NCBI RefSeq assembly: GCF_018881755.1
Contig: NZ_JACVPS010000003.1
Coordinates: 124,001 to 188,000 of the forward strand
Direction: 5' to 3'
DNA from: Polynucleobacter finlandensis
Lineage (GTDB): Bacteria > Pseudomonadota > Gammaproteobacteria > Burkholderiales > Burkholderiaceae
DNA length: 64,000 bases
Part shown: piece after piece, positions 46,054 to 54,541 of the stretch
Layout: every line of letters starts with the position of its first letter
Position numbering within the stretch: the first letter of the stretch is position 1
Translations under genes and position numbers: made by a program
The notes under the pieces: generated by a model
Told to the model about the DNA's origin: nothing
The model's database searches: none
Seen by the model: the letters and a program-made list of their open reading frames with translations, nothing else

Positions 46054-47919
46054 ATGGCCTTATTACAAATCTCGGAACCCGGTAAGTCTCTTGCCCCCCA
46101 TCAGCGACGCATTGCTGTAGGCATTGACTTGGGAACTACCAATTCATTGGTGGCGATTGTTAGAGATGCATTGCCTAAAGTATTGCCAGATTCCCAGGGG
46201 AGAGAGTTACTTCCTTCGGTGGTCCGCTACCTGCCAAATGGTAGAACTCAGGCTGGCTTTGAAGCCTTAGCGAGTGTGGTTTTAGATCCAAAGAATACGA
46301 TCGTCTCAGTAAAGCGTTTCATGGGGCGTGGCTTACTCGATGTCGAGCATATTGAAAGTGCTCCTTACGATTTCGTGGATGAGCCCGGCATGTTGAAGTT
46401 GAGAACAGTTGCTGGAGATAAAAGCCCCATTGAAGTTTCTGCAGAAATTCTGGCGCGCTTACGTCAGTTGGCTGAAGACTCCGTTTCTGATGACATTGTT
46501 GGAGCAGTGATTACTGTTCCCGCTTACTTTGATGACGCACAGCGCCAAGCCACTAAAGATGCAGCAAAGTTGGCCGGCATTGAGGTATTGCGTTTATTAA
46601 ATGAACCAACTGCAGCCGCCATTGCTTATGGTTTAGATAATGCCTCTGAAGGTATCTATGCTGTCTATGACTTAGGTGGAGGCACCTTTGATATTTCTAT
46701 TTTGCGTATGAGCAAGGGAGTATTTGAAGTTCTGTCTACCGGTGGCGACTCTGCTTTAGGTGGCGATGATTTTGATCACCGTTTGTATTGCTGGGTGATA
46801 GAGCAAGCCAAACTGCCACCATTGTCGGTGTATGACCATTCCACTTTATTGCAATCTTGTAGACACGCTAAAGAGTTACTGAGTCATAACCCTCTGGCAC
46901 GCGTTCATGAGACGCTGGCTGATGGTACGGTAGTGAATGTTGGCGTGAGTCAGGCCCAGTTCTTTGAGATTACTCAGAACCTCGTAAATAAGACATTGGT
47001 TGCAGTCAAGAAAGCCTTGCGTGATGCAGGCCTTAAGGCTGATGAGGTTAAAGGTGTCGTGATGGTGGGTGGTGCAACCCGTATGCCCAACGTCCAGCGC
47101 GCTGTTGGTGAATTATTTGGCACTAAACCTTTAAACAACCTCAATCCTGATCAAGTAGTGGCCTTAGGCGCCGCCATGCAGGCTGACCTGCTAGCTGGTA
47201 ATCAAAGCAAAGATGATGAGTGGTTGTTGTTGGATGTCATTCCGCTATCTCTTGGTATTGAAACCATGGGTGGTTTGGTAGAAAAAATTATTCCTCGTAA
47301 CACACCTATTCCGGTTGCCCGTGCACAGGATTTCACAACATTCAAAGATGGTCAGACTGCATTAGCTATTCAGGTGGTGCAGGGTGAGCGTGAGTTGGTG
47401 CAAGACTGTCGCTCCTTGGGTCGCTTTGAATTGCGTGGCATTCCAGCAATGGCCGCTGGTGCAGCACGAATTCGAGTGACCTTCCAAGTGGATGCCGATG
47501 GTTTGTTATCAGTGAGCGCCACGGAGCAGGGCTCTGGGGTTCAAGCCTCGATTGATATCAAACCTTCCTATGGTTTGACTGACGCAGAAATTACTCGCAT
47601 GTTGCAGGATGGGTTTGCTTCTGCCAAAGAGGATTTATTGTCTAGGTCTTTACGTGAAGAACAGGTCAATGCGCAGCGTTTATTAGATGCTGTACAGACT
47701 GCATTAGATAGTGACCGTGCTTTACTCAACACAGAAGAGCAATCGACCATCGATCAAGAGATGGCAATCCTGCAAAAGATCCTGGCAGAAGAAGTTGATA
47801 GCGCTGTGGTTCGCAAAGCCGTTGACCGCGCAGCCAAGGCAACTGATGAATTTGCCCAAATGCGTATGAATGCAAGCATTCAGAAAGCATTAGCCGGTAA
47901 GAACGTTGCCGAAATTTAA
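46054..47919 (+). CDS. hscA: Hsp70-type chaperone HscA
   Basis: This specialised Hsp70 (621 residues) releases clusters from IscU in an ATP-dependent cycle. It has the ATPase signatures [28 protein letters not shown] and [17 protein letters not shown], the linker [13 protein letters not shown] and a substrate domain. It is shorter than DnaK because it lacks the disordered tail. It follows hscB by 17 bases. Confidence 0.96.
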   Translation: MALLQISEPGKSLAPHQRRIAVGIDLGTTNSLVAIVRDALPKVLPDSQGRELLPSVVRYLPNGRTQAGFEALASVVLDPKNTIVSVKRFMGRGLLDVEHIESAPYDFVDEPGMLKLRTVAGDKSPIEVSAEILARLRQLAEDSVSDDIVGAVITVPAYFDDAQRQATKDAAKLAGIEVLRLLNEPTAAAIAYGLDNASEGIYAVYDLGGGTFDISILRMSKGVFEVLSTGGDSALGGDDFDHRLYCWVIEQAKLPPLSVYDHSTLLQSCRHAKELLSHNPLARVHETLADGTVVNVGVSQAQFFEITQNLVNKTLVAVKKALRDAGLKADEVKGVVMVGGATRMPNVQRAVGELFGTKPLNNLNPDQVVALGAAMQADLLAGNQSKDDEWLLLDVIPLSLGIETMGGLVEKIIPRNTPIPVARAQDFTTFKDGQTALAIQVVQGERELVQDCRSLGRFELRGIPAMAAGAARIRVTFQVDADGLLSVSATEQGSGVQASIDIKPSYGLTDAEITRMLQDGFASAKEDLLSRSLREEQVNAQRLLDAVQTALDSDRALLNTEEQSTIDQEMAILQKILAEEVDSAVVRKAVDRAAKATDEFAQMRMNASIQKALAGKNVAEI

Positions 47920-47959
47920 TACCAGTACATAGCAATTAAAACTAAGCAGAAACTAAGTC

Positions 47960-48298
47960 ATGACCCAAATTGTTGTTCTTCCTCATAGTGAATATTGCCC
48001 AGAAGGCGCTGTAGTTGAAGTGGCGCCAGGCACCTCGATATGTGAGGCCTTATTGGAGAATGACATTCCCATTGAACACGCCTGCGATATGGTTTGTGCC
48101 TGCACCACCTGTCATGTGATTGTTAGGGAAGGGCTTAATAGCCTCAATCCCCCAGATGAAAACGAGGAGGATATGCTCGACCGCGCTTGGGGCTTAAACC
48201 CCCAGTCACGCCTTTCCTGCCAAGCAATCGTGTCGCGCGAGAACTTGGTAATTGAAATTCCGAAGTACTCGATTAACCACGCCAAAGAGAATCACTAA
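47960..48298 (+). CDS. fdx: Isc-type [2Fe-2S] ferredoxin
   Basis: This 112-residue adrenodoxin-type ferredoxin supplies electrons for cluster assembly. The ligands are in EHACDMVCACTTCHVIV plus the distal RLSCQAI. The C-terminal IPKYSINHAKENH end is typical. It closes the isc operon; no iscX is seen downstream. Confidence 0.95.
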   Translation: MTQIVVLPHSEYCPEGAVVEVAPGTSICEALLENDIPIEHACDMVCACTTCHVIVREGLNSLNPPDENEEDMLDRAWGLNPQSRLSCQAIVSRENLVIEIPKYSINHAKENH

Positions 48299-48314
48299 AG
48301 CAGAACTCACTGTA

Positions 48315-48331
48315 TGCATCAAATTGGTGCA
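48315..48331. promoter_or_regulatory. NtrC-like dyad downstream of fdx
   Basis: TGCATC, five bases, GGTGCA closely resembles the NtrC consensus TGCACC-N5-GGTGCA. No matching sigma-54 -24/-12 element and no nitrogen gene are close by. It may be fortuitous or a relic of a lost promoter. Confidence 0.3.
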
Positions 48332-48432
48332 TTAGGCACCTTAATCACACAATTGTCATAAATTGCTGATACGTACAGGACTAATATGATCCTGTAGTTC
48401 ATTTTTTAGCAGTGCCTCCATAGATTTTCTTT

Positions 48433-48458
48433 AAGCCATCCTCCGGGGTGGCTTTTTT
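48433..48458 (+). terminator. Intrinsic terminator between fdx and the arsR-type gene
   Basis: The nine-pair stem AAGCCATCC / GGGTGGCTT (one T-G pair), with a four-base loop, is followed by a TTTT run. It lies about 135 bases after fdx, and could end the isc transcript or a short RNA started from a possible promoter around 48363-48390. Confidence 0.8.
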
Positions 48459-48487
48459 CTTGCTTATTTCCTAAATAGTATGTTAAA

Positions 48488-48500
48488 TTACATAATGTAA
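48488..48500. promoter_or_regulatory. Candidate operator for the ArsR-type regulator
   Basis: The perfect palindrome TTACAT-A-ATGTAA lies 29 bases before the regulator start in an AT-rich stretch. ArsR-family repressors usually bind such AT-rich dyads over their own promoters. Binding is inferred. Confidence 0.5.
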
Positions 48501-48528
48501 ATACACATAATAAATAGTAAATAGATAA

Positions 48529-48846
48529 ATGACATCAGCGGCTCAAAAACTAGACTTGAAGAAGATGCGCAACTCTGCAGACTCCGCCTGTAAGTTGATG
48601 AAGGCATTAACTCACCGAGATCGTTTGATGCTCTTGTGTGAAATAAGTCAAGGAGAGAAGTGCGTTGGAGAATTGGAAGAGATTTTGGATATTCATCAGC
48701 CAATGTTGTCTCAGCATTTAACTAGCTTGAGAACAGCAAAGCTAGTGAAGACTCGCAGGGAGGGTAAGCAGATTTATTACTCGCTGGGGAGTGATTCAGC
48801 GATGGCAGTCATCGAGGTTTTGTATCAGCAGTTCTGTAAGAAATAA
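48529..48846 (+). CDS. ArsR-family regulator, BigR/SqrR-like
   Basis: This 105-residue winged-helix repressor has the helix-turn-helix LEEILDIHQPMLSQHLTSLR and the wing KTRREGKQIYYSL. It lacks the metal-site CxC of ArsR/SmtB. Cys37 (LLC in RLMLLCEIS) and Cys103 near the C-terminus (QQFCKK) are 66 residues apart, the same spacing as the redox cysteines of SqrR (41/107) and BigR (42/108), which sense persulfides. Cys21 and Cys45 are extra. It leads a three-gene set with a DUF2892 protein and an AhpD-like protein. Confidence 0.85.
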   Translation: MTSAAQKLDLKKMRNSADSACKLMKALTHRDRLMLLCEISQGEKCVGELEEILDIHQPMLSQHLTSLRTAKLVKTRREGKQIYYSLGSDSAMAVIEVLYQQFCKK

Positions 48847-48860
48847 AAAAGGGGAATCAA

Positions 48861-49073
48861 ATGAAATGTAACGTTGGCGGTATCGATCGCGTATTACGCA
48901 TCGTTGTTGGTTTGGTGCTGGTTGGCCTAGCTGCAAGTAATGAAGTTGGCGTATGGGGATGGATTGGGATTATTCCGTTGGCTACGGGCCTATTCAAGTT
49001 CTGCCCGCTATATCCAATGCTTGGCATTAATTCATGTGGAACAGGTTGTGGTGGCAGCGGTTGCTGTAAGTAA
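48861..49073 (+). CDS. DUF2892 small membrane protein
   Basis: This 70-residue protein begins MKCNVGGIDRVLRIVVG, has two hydrophobic helices, and ends in the Cys-rich tail SCGTGCGGSGCCK. DUF2892 is the membrane module found at the C-terminus of rhodanese proteins such as YgaP, here without a rhodanese. It lies 15 bases behind the ArsR-type gene with a good ribosome-binding site (AGGGG), so it is probably controlled by it. A link to sulfide or persulfide handling is inference. Confidence 0.85.
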   Translation: MKCNVGGIDRVLRIVVGLVLVGLAASNEVGVWGWIGIIPLATGLFKFCPLYPMLGINSCGTGCGGSGCCK

Positions 49074-49098
49074 ACGCGCATAAATAAAGGAAATTGAA

Positions 49099-49440
49099 AT
49101 GCCAAAAGATTACAAGCAAATTACCAAAGATATTTCTGGATCGCTTGCCAAGTTGAGAGCCGAGGCTCCTGAAATGATGAAGGGCTTTAGCGATTTAGCG
49201 GCAGCTGCCACTAAAGGTGGCGCCTTGGATAAGAAAACTAAAGAATTGATCGCTTTGGCTTTAGGTGTAGCGGCACGATGCGATGGCTGCCTAGGCTTTC
49301 ATACTCAAGCCTTAGTGAGACTAGGAGCCACAAAGCAAGAGATAGTTGAAACCTTAGGTATGGCTACTTATATGGGCGGCGGACCTTCTTTAATGTATGC
49401 GGCTGATGCACTCACTGCTTTTGAGCAAGCTCAGGCGTAA
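49099..49440 (+). CDS. Carboxymuconolactone decarboxylase/AhpD-like protein
   Basis: This 113-residue protein of the CMD family has the AhpD-type redox motif ARCDGCLGFHTQALVRLGAT, with Cys-x2-Cys and His. Such proteins can be alkylhydroperoxidase-type reductases or, lacking redox chemistry, decarboxylases; the CxxC with His favours peroxide/disulfide chemistry. It follows the DUF2892 gene by 26 bases with an AAGGAAA ribosome-binding site and ends before a strong terminator. Confidence 0.88.
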   Translation: MPKDYKQITKDISGSLAKLRAEAPEMMKGFSDLAAAATKGGALDKKTKELIALALGVAARCDGCLGFHTQALVRLGATKQEIVETLGMATYMGGGPSLMYAADALTAFEQAQA

Positions 49441-49460
49441 TTACAGTGGCCATAGAAAAG

Positions 49461-49488
49461 AAAAAGCCTCGCAGAAGCGAGGCTTTTT
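49461..49488. terminator. Bidirectional terminator between the AhpD-like gene and cysN
   Basis: AAAAAGCCTCGC and GCGAGGCTTTTT form a perfect 12-pair stem with an AGAA loop. The symmetric A- and T-runs let it serve both convergent transcripts. Its stem core equals that of the dnaB terminator near 2980. Confidence 0.93.
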
Positions 49489-49517
49489 ATTCCCTTATTA
49501 ATAAAGTTAAGCCTAAC

Positions 49518-50867
49518 TTATTGCGCAACAGCCTCACGAATCATGCCAGCAGCAACGGTGTGGTTGGTGGCTTCATCAATCAAAATGAAAGCACCAGTAC
49601 GCTGAGACTGATCAAATAAATCGGAAACGATTGGCTTTTGCAACACCAAGTCAATGCGACCAATCTCGTTGGCGGTTAAGGGGTGGGTATCGCTAGCATG
49701 GGATAGAGTTTCCACATCCAGTACTTGTTTAATCTCTTTCACTTTTGCGCCAACGGTATTAGTGGTATGACGCAAAGCATATTTACGGCTGAGTGAAAGC
49801 GGTTCACTATCAAGCCAGCAAAGATCTGCAGAAATTTGCTTGCTGAGAGTGGGTGGCGTCGCATCATCAGCACCCACGAAGAGGCAGCCTCTCGACACAT
49901 CAATATCTTCAGCCAAGCGAATGGCAACAGCTTCTCCGGTTTGCGCGGACTCTACTTCGTTATTAGCATTGGCTTGATCGCGGTTTGAGCGATTGCCCAA
50001 ATAGATCTCTGCAACCGTAGCTTCAGTATTTCCAGGAAGTACTCTGATCTTTTGTCCTTTGCGAATGCTGCCAGATTCAATTTGACCAAGGTAGCCACGG
50101 AAGTCATCAGAAGCGCTCCCGTCTTGACGGGCGACATACTGAACAGGGAAACGCAATTCTGTTTTTTCAGACTGAGGACTGGTATCTAAACCTTCTAACC
50201 ATTCCAAGAGGGTGGGGCCTTTATACCAAGGCATATCTTTGCTGGCAGTAACCACGTTCGCACCCAGTAAAGCAGAAATTGGCATCAAGATTGGTTTTGG
50301 TAAACCAATCTTTTGGGATAAATCTTCAATAGCAACTGAGATGGCATTAAAAATCTTCTCATCAAAGTTCAATAGATCCATCTTATTAACCGCAAAGACC
50401 ACATGACGCAGGCCGAGTAAATGAACAATGGCAGCATGACGTTTGGTTTGCGCTAAAAGAGTAGCTGGTGAGGTAGTTAAATCCACGCGACTCGCATCAA
50501 CCAGAATCACAGCTACATCCGATTGGGATGCACCAGTAACAAGGTTACGCGTGTACTGCACATGCCCAGGGGCATCAGCCACGATGAACTTACGTTTTGG
50601 TGTAGAGAAGTAGCGGTAGGCGACATCAATGGTGATGCCTTGCTCACGCTCAGCCTCAAGGCCATCGGTTAAGAGCGCTAAATCTACGCCAGCATCTGAA
50701 GAAGTGACGCGGGCATGCTTGGTTTTGGAGAGTGACTCCAACTGATCAACCAAAATAGATTTAGTGTCATAGAGTAAGCGACCTATGAGGGTGCTTTTGC
50801 CATCATCAACGCTACCAGCGGTGATAAAGCGTACGACGTTTTGATGTGGATGTGTTGTTTGAGTCAT
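49518..50867 (-). CDS. cysN: Sulfate adenylyltransferase subunit CysN
   Basis: The GTP-hydrolysing subunit of ATP sulfurylase, which with CysD makes APS from sulfate. The EF-Tu-like G-domain shows GSVDDGKSTLIGRLLYD, DAPGHVQYTRN and NKMDLL, then two beta-barrel domains. At 449 residues it has no fused CysC kinase, consistent with a pathway that reduces APS directly. Its ATG shares a base with the cysD stop. It is the last gene of the transcript. Confidence 0.95.
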   Translation of the reverse strand: MTQTTHPHQNVVRFITAGSVDDGKSTLIGRLLYDTKSILVDQLESLSKTKHARVTSSDAGVDLALLTDGLEAEREQGITIDVAYRYFSTPKRKFIVADAPGHVQYTRNLVTGASQSDVAVILVDASRVDLTTSPATLLAQTKRHAAIVHLLGLRHVVFAVNKMDLLNFDEKIFNAISVAIEDLSQKIGLPKPILMPISALLGANVVTASKDMPWYKGPTLLEWLEGLDTSPQSEKTELRFPVQYVARQDGSASDDFRGYLGQIESGSIRKGQKIRVLPGNTEATVAEIYLGNRSNRDQANANNEVESAQTGEAVAIRLAEDIDVSRGCLFVGADDATPPTLSKQISADLCWLDSEPLSLSRKYALRHTTNTVGAKVKEIKQVLDVETLSHASDTHPLTANEIGRIDLVLQKPIVSDLFDQSQRTGAFILIDEATNHTVAAGMIREAVAQ

Positions 50868-51802
50868 CAGAAGTAACCTTCTTTCTTACGGCGCTCCATC
50901 GAGGCCTCATTGGTTTGATCGTCCATGCGAGTAGCGCCACGCTCAGTAATCTCGGTAATGGCGGTTTCGGCAATGATGTCGATAGGATTCGCTGCAGTGC
51001 TCAGTACTGGGCAGGTGCAGCTGATATCGCCAACAGTGCGGAAGCGTACGTCCAATATTTCACTAACGTCGTCAGGAGCTTTTGGTGTGACATCGGTTAC
51101 TGGGAGTAACAGACTATTTTTTCTAACCACTTCACGTTTGTGGGTGTAGTAAATACTTGGAAGTTCTAATTTCTCACGAGCAATGTATTGCCAGATATCA
51201 AGCTCAGTCCAGTTCGAGATCGGGAACACGCGCATATTCTCACCCTTAGCAATGCGAGCGTTATAGAGGTTCCAGAGTTCTGGGCGCTGAGCTTTCGGAT
51301 CCCATTGGCCAAAATCATCGCGGAAGGAGAAAATGCGCTCCTTAGCACGGGCTTTTTCTTCGTCGCGACGGGCGCCACCCATGAGGGCGTCGAATTCATA
51401 TTCGGCAATCGCTTCAAGCAAGGTAACAGCTTGAGCAGCATTGCGTGAGTCGGTTTCTTTGCGTAGGCGCACTGTGCCCTTTGCAATGGAGTCTTCCACG
51501 TGACCAACAATCAGCTTTACACCAGTCTTTTCAACCACAGAATCACGATAGGCAATGACTTCTGGATAGTTATGGCCAGTATCAATGTGCAGAATTGGGA
51601 ATGGTAGTTTTACAGGGCGATTGCCAAACTGAAAAGCCTTACGAGCTAAATGAAACATGACGATTGAGTCTTTGCCACCAGAGAACAGCATAGCTGGATT
51701 GGAGCACTGCGCTACTACTTCGCGAATGATATAAATGGATTCAGCTTCAAGCCAATCCAAATGATCATCTAATAATTGGTTTTCTTGCATTCTGTACTTC
51801 AT
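50867..51802 (-). CDS. cysD: Sulfate adenylyltransferase subunit CysD
   Basis: The catalytic subunit of ATP sulfurylase (311 residues), a PP-loop enzyme: LFSGGKDSIVMFHLARKAF binds ATP, and LPFPILHIDTGHNYPEVIAYRD, GGARRDEEKARAKERIFSFRD and the C-terminal FRTVGDISCTCPV are family hallmarks. The ATG at 51802 is used; a second ATG lies four codons later. It lies 16 bases after cysH. Confidence 0.96.
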   Translation of the reverse strand: MKYRMQENQLLDDHLDWLEAESIYIIREVVAQCSNPAMLFSGGKDSIVMFHLARKAFQFGNRPVKLPFPILHIDTGHNYPEVIAYRDSVVEKTGVKLIVGHVEDSIAKGTVRLRKETDSRNAAQAVTLLEAIAEYEFDALMGGARRDEEKARAKERIFSFRDDFGQWDPKAQRPELWNLYNARIAKGENMRVFPISNWTELDIWQYIAREKLELPSIYYTHKREVVRKNSLLLPVTDVTPKAPDDVSEILDVRFRTVGDISCTCPVLSTAANPIDIIAETAITEITERGATRMDDQTNEASMERRKKEGYF

Positions 51803-51818
51803 TCTTCTTTGGTATTAA

Positions 51819-52547
51819 TTATTTGTTAACGTGTAGACCACATTCTTTACTATCGCTTTGTAACCACCACCAGCGACCGGCTCGAATGTCTTCACCTTTT
51901 TTGACTTGGCGCGTGCAGGGCTCGCAGCCAATGCTGGGGTAGCCCTTTAAATGTAGCGGGTGAATCGGTACATTTTCTTGTTTGATATAAGCCCAGATAT
52001 CTTCTTCAGTCCAATCAAATAAAGGATTGAACTTAGTAATACCTCTTGCATCATCATGCTCTTCAAAATTGAGCTCAACGCGAGTAGTGGATTGTTCACG
52101 TCTTTGACCGGTCAGCCAGGCATCTGCACCAATCAGTGCAGCGTTTAATGGCTTGATCTTACGGGCGCCGCAGCACGCTTTCTTAGCCTCTTCACCATCA
52201 TAAAAGCCATTCATGCCATATTGATCAATAAAGGCTTGAACATCAGACTCTTCAGGGTAAGCCCTGGCAATAGAAATGCCATAGCAATCTTCAGTAGTCT
52301 TGGTCATGTCGACCGTCTCTTGATGCAAGCGACCAGTTTCTAGTGTGAATAAAGCAATCTTTGCCTTGGACTGTGCAATCGCATCAGTCATCACCATATC
52401 TTCAGCAGCCAAGCTAGTAGCAAAACGCACGTCTGAGAACTTCTCAGTAATGCTCAGTAATCTATGCCTTAGGGTAGAAGTCTTTTCTGCAAGTTCAGCG
52501 GTTGTTAGGGTGCTATCTGGTATTGACCAAAATTCAGGAGTCATCAT
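51819..52547 (-). CDS. cysH: Assimilatory APS reductase (4Fe-4S type CysH)
   Basis: It reduces adenylylsulfate to sulfite with thioredoxin. The 242-residue protein has the cluster-binding pairs Cys125-Cys126 (KKACCGARKIKPLN) and Cys208/Cys211 (IGCEPCTR), the mark of APS rather than PAPS reductases, and the catalytic Cys236 in SKECGLH. A PAPS enzyme would lack the CC/CxxC pairs. No APS kinase gene is nearby, which agrees. The start ATG overlaps the end of tauE by four bases. Confidence 0.94.
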   Translation of the reverse strand: MMTPEFWSIPDSTLTTAELAEKTSTLRHRLLSITEKFSDVRFATSLAAEDMVMTDAIAQSKAKIALFTLETGRLHQETVDMTKTTEDCYGISIARAYPEESDVQAFIDQYGMNGFYDGEEAKKACCGARKIKPLNAALIGADAWLTGQRREQSTTRVELNFEEHDDARGITKFNPLFDWTEEDIWAYIKQENVPIHPLHLKGYPSIGCEPCTRQVKKGEDIRAGRWWWLQSDSKECGLHVNK

Positions 52548-53338
52548 GAGGAAACGAGTTTAATTCCAACTAAAAATAAAGTTGCCGCAAGTGTGGTTCT
52601 CGTAGCTCGTTCGGATAGCGTGCTGGACAACTTAGCCCCGAGCCAGATAGCTGGAACAGATCCAAGTAAAAGGCCAAACAGTAAATCAAAATGGACGTTA
52701 CCAAGCCACCAGTGACCCAAGCCAGCTAAGGCAGTTAGAGGAACTGCGTAGGCGATATCTGTGCCTGCTACTTGTGCGGGTTTTAGATAAGGGTAGAGGA
52801 CTAATATCAATGTTGCACCAATGGCGCCTGCACCAATGGATGAAACGGTTACCAACACTCCGATGACAGCACCAACTGAAATGGTCGCTATTTTTAAATT
52901 GGATCCGCTTGGTAAAAAATCAGGATTATCTTGCACCCACTTTAAAATCTTAGCTCTGAATAAAAGTGATCCAGCTGTGAGAAGAACTGAAATGCCGATT
53001 GATATGCTAATCAGGTGATTAAAGTTTTTTGAAACTGGTCCTACATATTTAAGTGCGAGGATCGATAGAATCGCTGTAGTCAGACTTCCAATGCAAAGCA
53101 GTCTCACGATGTCCCATCGAACATTCCCATGCAACCTATGTGCAGCAGTGCCAAATCCTTTGGTGATTGCTGCAAATGCTAAGTCGGTCCCAACTGCAGT
53201 CGTGGGAGCAACCCCAAAAATGATTGTCAACAAAGGCGTCATTAAGGAGCCGCCACCAACACCGGTCATTCCCACTAGGAGACCAACTAGTGCGCCAGAA
53301 ATAATGAATTGAGTAGAGTCTAGAAAAAATTGGATCAT
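52544..53338 (-). CDS. TauE/SafE-family sulfite/organosulfonate transporter
   Basis: This 264-residue membrane protein has eight or so helices and the family motifs LVGMTGVGGGSLMTPLLTIIFG near the N-terminus and IGAGAIGATLILVLYPYLKPAQVAGTD in the second half. TauE/SafE proteins export or import sulfite, sulfate-like or sulfoacetate ions. Sitting directly ahead of cysH-cysD-cysN with a four-base overlap, it probably imports sulfate or protects against sulfite made by CysH. The direction is not known. Confidence 0.87.
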   Translation of the reverse strand: MIQFFLDSTQFIISGALVGLLVGMTGVGGGSLMTPLLTIIFGVAPTTAVGTDLAFAAITKGFGTAAHRLHGNVRWDIVRLLCIGSLTTAILSILALKYVGPVSKNFNHLISISIGISVLLTAGSLLFRAKILKWVQDNPDFLPSGSNLKIATISVGAVIGVLVTVSSIGAGAIGATLILVLYPYLKPAQVAGTDIAYAVPLTALAGLGHWWLGNVHFDLLFGLLLGSVPAIWLGAKLSSTLSERATRTTLAATLFLVGIKLVSS

Positions 53339-53356
53339 TTTGAGTATTTATCCTGC

Positions 53357-53521
53357 TTATGCGAATGACTGTTCAAACTCTTCGAGTTTGATGGCATTCA
53401 TGAGAAATAGGATTTGACGCTGAAATCTTTTGCGCTCGTCAACCTTATCGTGTGGCAGACGATCGTGCTCACGTAATAAGTTGGTTATAACGGGGTTGTA
53501 ATGCTCTCTGACTGGGGACAC
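53357..53521 (-). CDS. Small 54-residue protein ahead of tauE-cysHDN
   Basis: The ORF starts at a GTG with an AAGGA ribosome-binding site six bases upstream and ends 18 bases before tauE. The product begins SPVREHYNPVITNLL, is charged and rich in Arg/Glu/Lys with no hydrophobic helix, and ends KLEEFEQSFA. The central RLPHDKVDERKRFQRQ looks helical. I know no family for it. The spacing, good ribosome-binding site and absence of in-frame stops favour a real gene, possibly the first gene of the sulfate operon. Confidence 0.6.
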   Translation of the reverse strand: MSPVREHYNPVITNLLREHDRLPHDKVDERKRFQRQILFLMNAIKLEEFEQSFA

Positions 53522-53528
53522 TTCAATT

Positions 53529-53565
53529 CCTTGGTAAATATCTCGTTAGAGACAATGTACCAAGG
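53529..53565 (-). promoter_or_regulatory. Leader hairpin covering the small-ORF ribosome-binding site
   Basis: On the minus strand CCTTGGTA (53565-53558) pairs with TACCAAGG (53536-53529). Between them lies a nested TCTC-TAAC-GAGA hairpin. The second outer arm includes the AAGG of the ribosome-binding site of the ORF at 53521, so folding would block its translation. This is a candidate RNA switch or thermosensor; a ligand is unknown. Confidence 0.5.
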
Positions 53566-53568
53566 GGT

Positions 53569-53593
53569 CTATATATCTACAAGGAATATATAG
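53569..53593. repeat. AT-rich inverted repeat in the cys operon promoter region
   Basis: CTATATAT and ATATATAG flank nine bases between fpr and the sulfate operon, upstream of the leader hairpin. It may be an operator, or simply overlap a promoter -10 region. Confidence 0.4.
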
Positions 53594-53630
53594 CGATATC
53601 TAAATTACTTTTAGGTATATAGACTATCTA

Positions 53631-54407
53631 TTACTTCTCTACGAAAGCACGTTCGTAGACGTAGTCACCTAGTTGACCAAGGCTTGGAGAGACCTTAAAG
53701 CCTTTGGCATCTAGCATCTCAGAAGTTTCTTTAAGCATTGATGGGCTGCCGCAAATCATCGCACGATCTACTGCTGGATCTAAAGGCGGCAGACCGATAT
53801 CTTGAAAGAGTTGACCAGACTCAATCGCAGTAGTTAGGCGACCCGTGTGTGTGAAAGCTTCACGAGTCACGGTTGGGTAGTAGATTAATTTCTCACGAAT
53901 GATTTCACCTAAGAACTCATCTTGCGTAAGTTCATTTTTAAGGTAGTCAGCATAAGCAAGCTCGCTTACCAAACGGACACCATGAATGAGTACGACTTTT
54001 TCAAACTTGTCGTAAGTTTCTGGATCACGAATGATGCTCATGAATGGCGCAAGGCCTGTGCCGGTGCTAAACAGGTAAAGATGTTTGCCTGGGTTCAAGT
54101 CATCGATTACCAATGTGCCAACAGACTTCTCGCTCACCAAGATGGGATCGCCAACTTGGATTTTTTGTAAGCGTGAGGTGAGTGGACCATTTTGAACTTT
54201 AATGCTCAAGAACTCGAGATGCTCTTCATAGTTGGGGCTCGCAACGCTATAAGCTCTGACGAGAGGCTTACCTTCAACCTCTAAGCCAATCATCAAGAAA
54301 TGGCCGCTACGAAAGCGTAAGCCTTTATTTCTGGTGGTGGTGAAGCTAAATAGGGTGTCGTTCCAGTGGTGAACGGTGAGAACGGTTTCAGTCTGATATG
54401 CGGCCAT
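53631..54407 (-). CDS. fpr: Ferredoxin/flavodoxin-NADP+ reductase
   Basis: This FAD enzyme of 258 residues moves electrons between NADPH and ferredoxin or flavodoxin. It has the FAD-binding RAYSVASPNYEEHLEF, the NADP motif STGTGLAPFMSIIRD, and the C-terminal GQLGDYVYERAFVEK of the subclass I bacterial FNR type. The ATG at 54407 is preferred; an upstream TTG adds nine residues without signal. With fdx and the sulfate genes it may supply reductant for sulfite reduction or Fe-S work, but that is inference. Confidence 0.93.
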   Translation of the reverse strand: MAAYQTETVLTVHHWNDTLFSFTTTRNKGLRFRSGHFLMIGLEVEGKPLVRAYSVASPNYEEHLEFLSIKVQNGPLTSRLQKIQVGDPILVSEKSVGTLVIDDLNPGKHLYLFSTGTGLAPFMSIIRDPETYDKFEKVVLIHGVRLVSELAYADYLKNELTQDEFLGEIIREKLIYYPTVTREAFTHTGRLTTAIESGQLFQDIGLPPLDPAVDRAMICGSPSMLKETSEMLDAKGFKVSPSLGQLGDYVYERAFVEK

Positions 54408-54541
54408 AAATACGGATTCGTTTGAGGATTGCAAAACGATGATTATCCCATTCTTGAGGGGGGAATTTGATGGGAATCACGCAAAAAGTAGGACTCACTC
54501 GTGATATAGATCAGACTTTTGGTAATAAGGAGGTGATTTAG

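Noticed and set aside
48326-48350. Sigma-54 promoter near the NtrC-like dyad
   Set aside because: There is a GGCACC block but no GC dinucleotide at the right distance for a -12 element.
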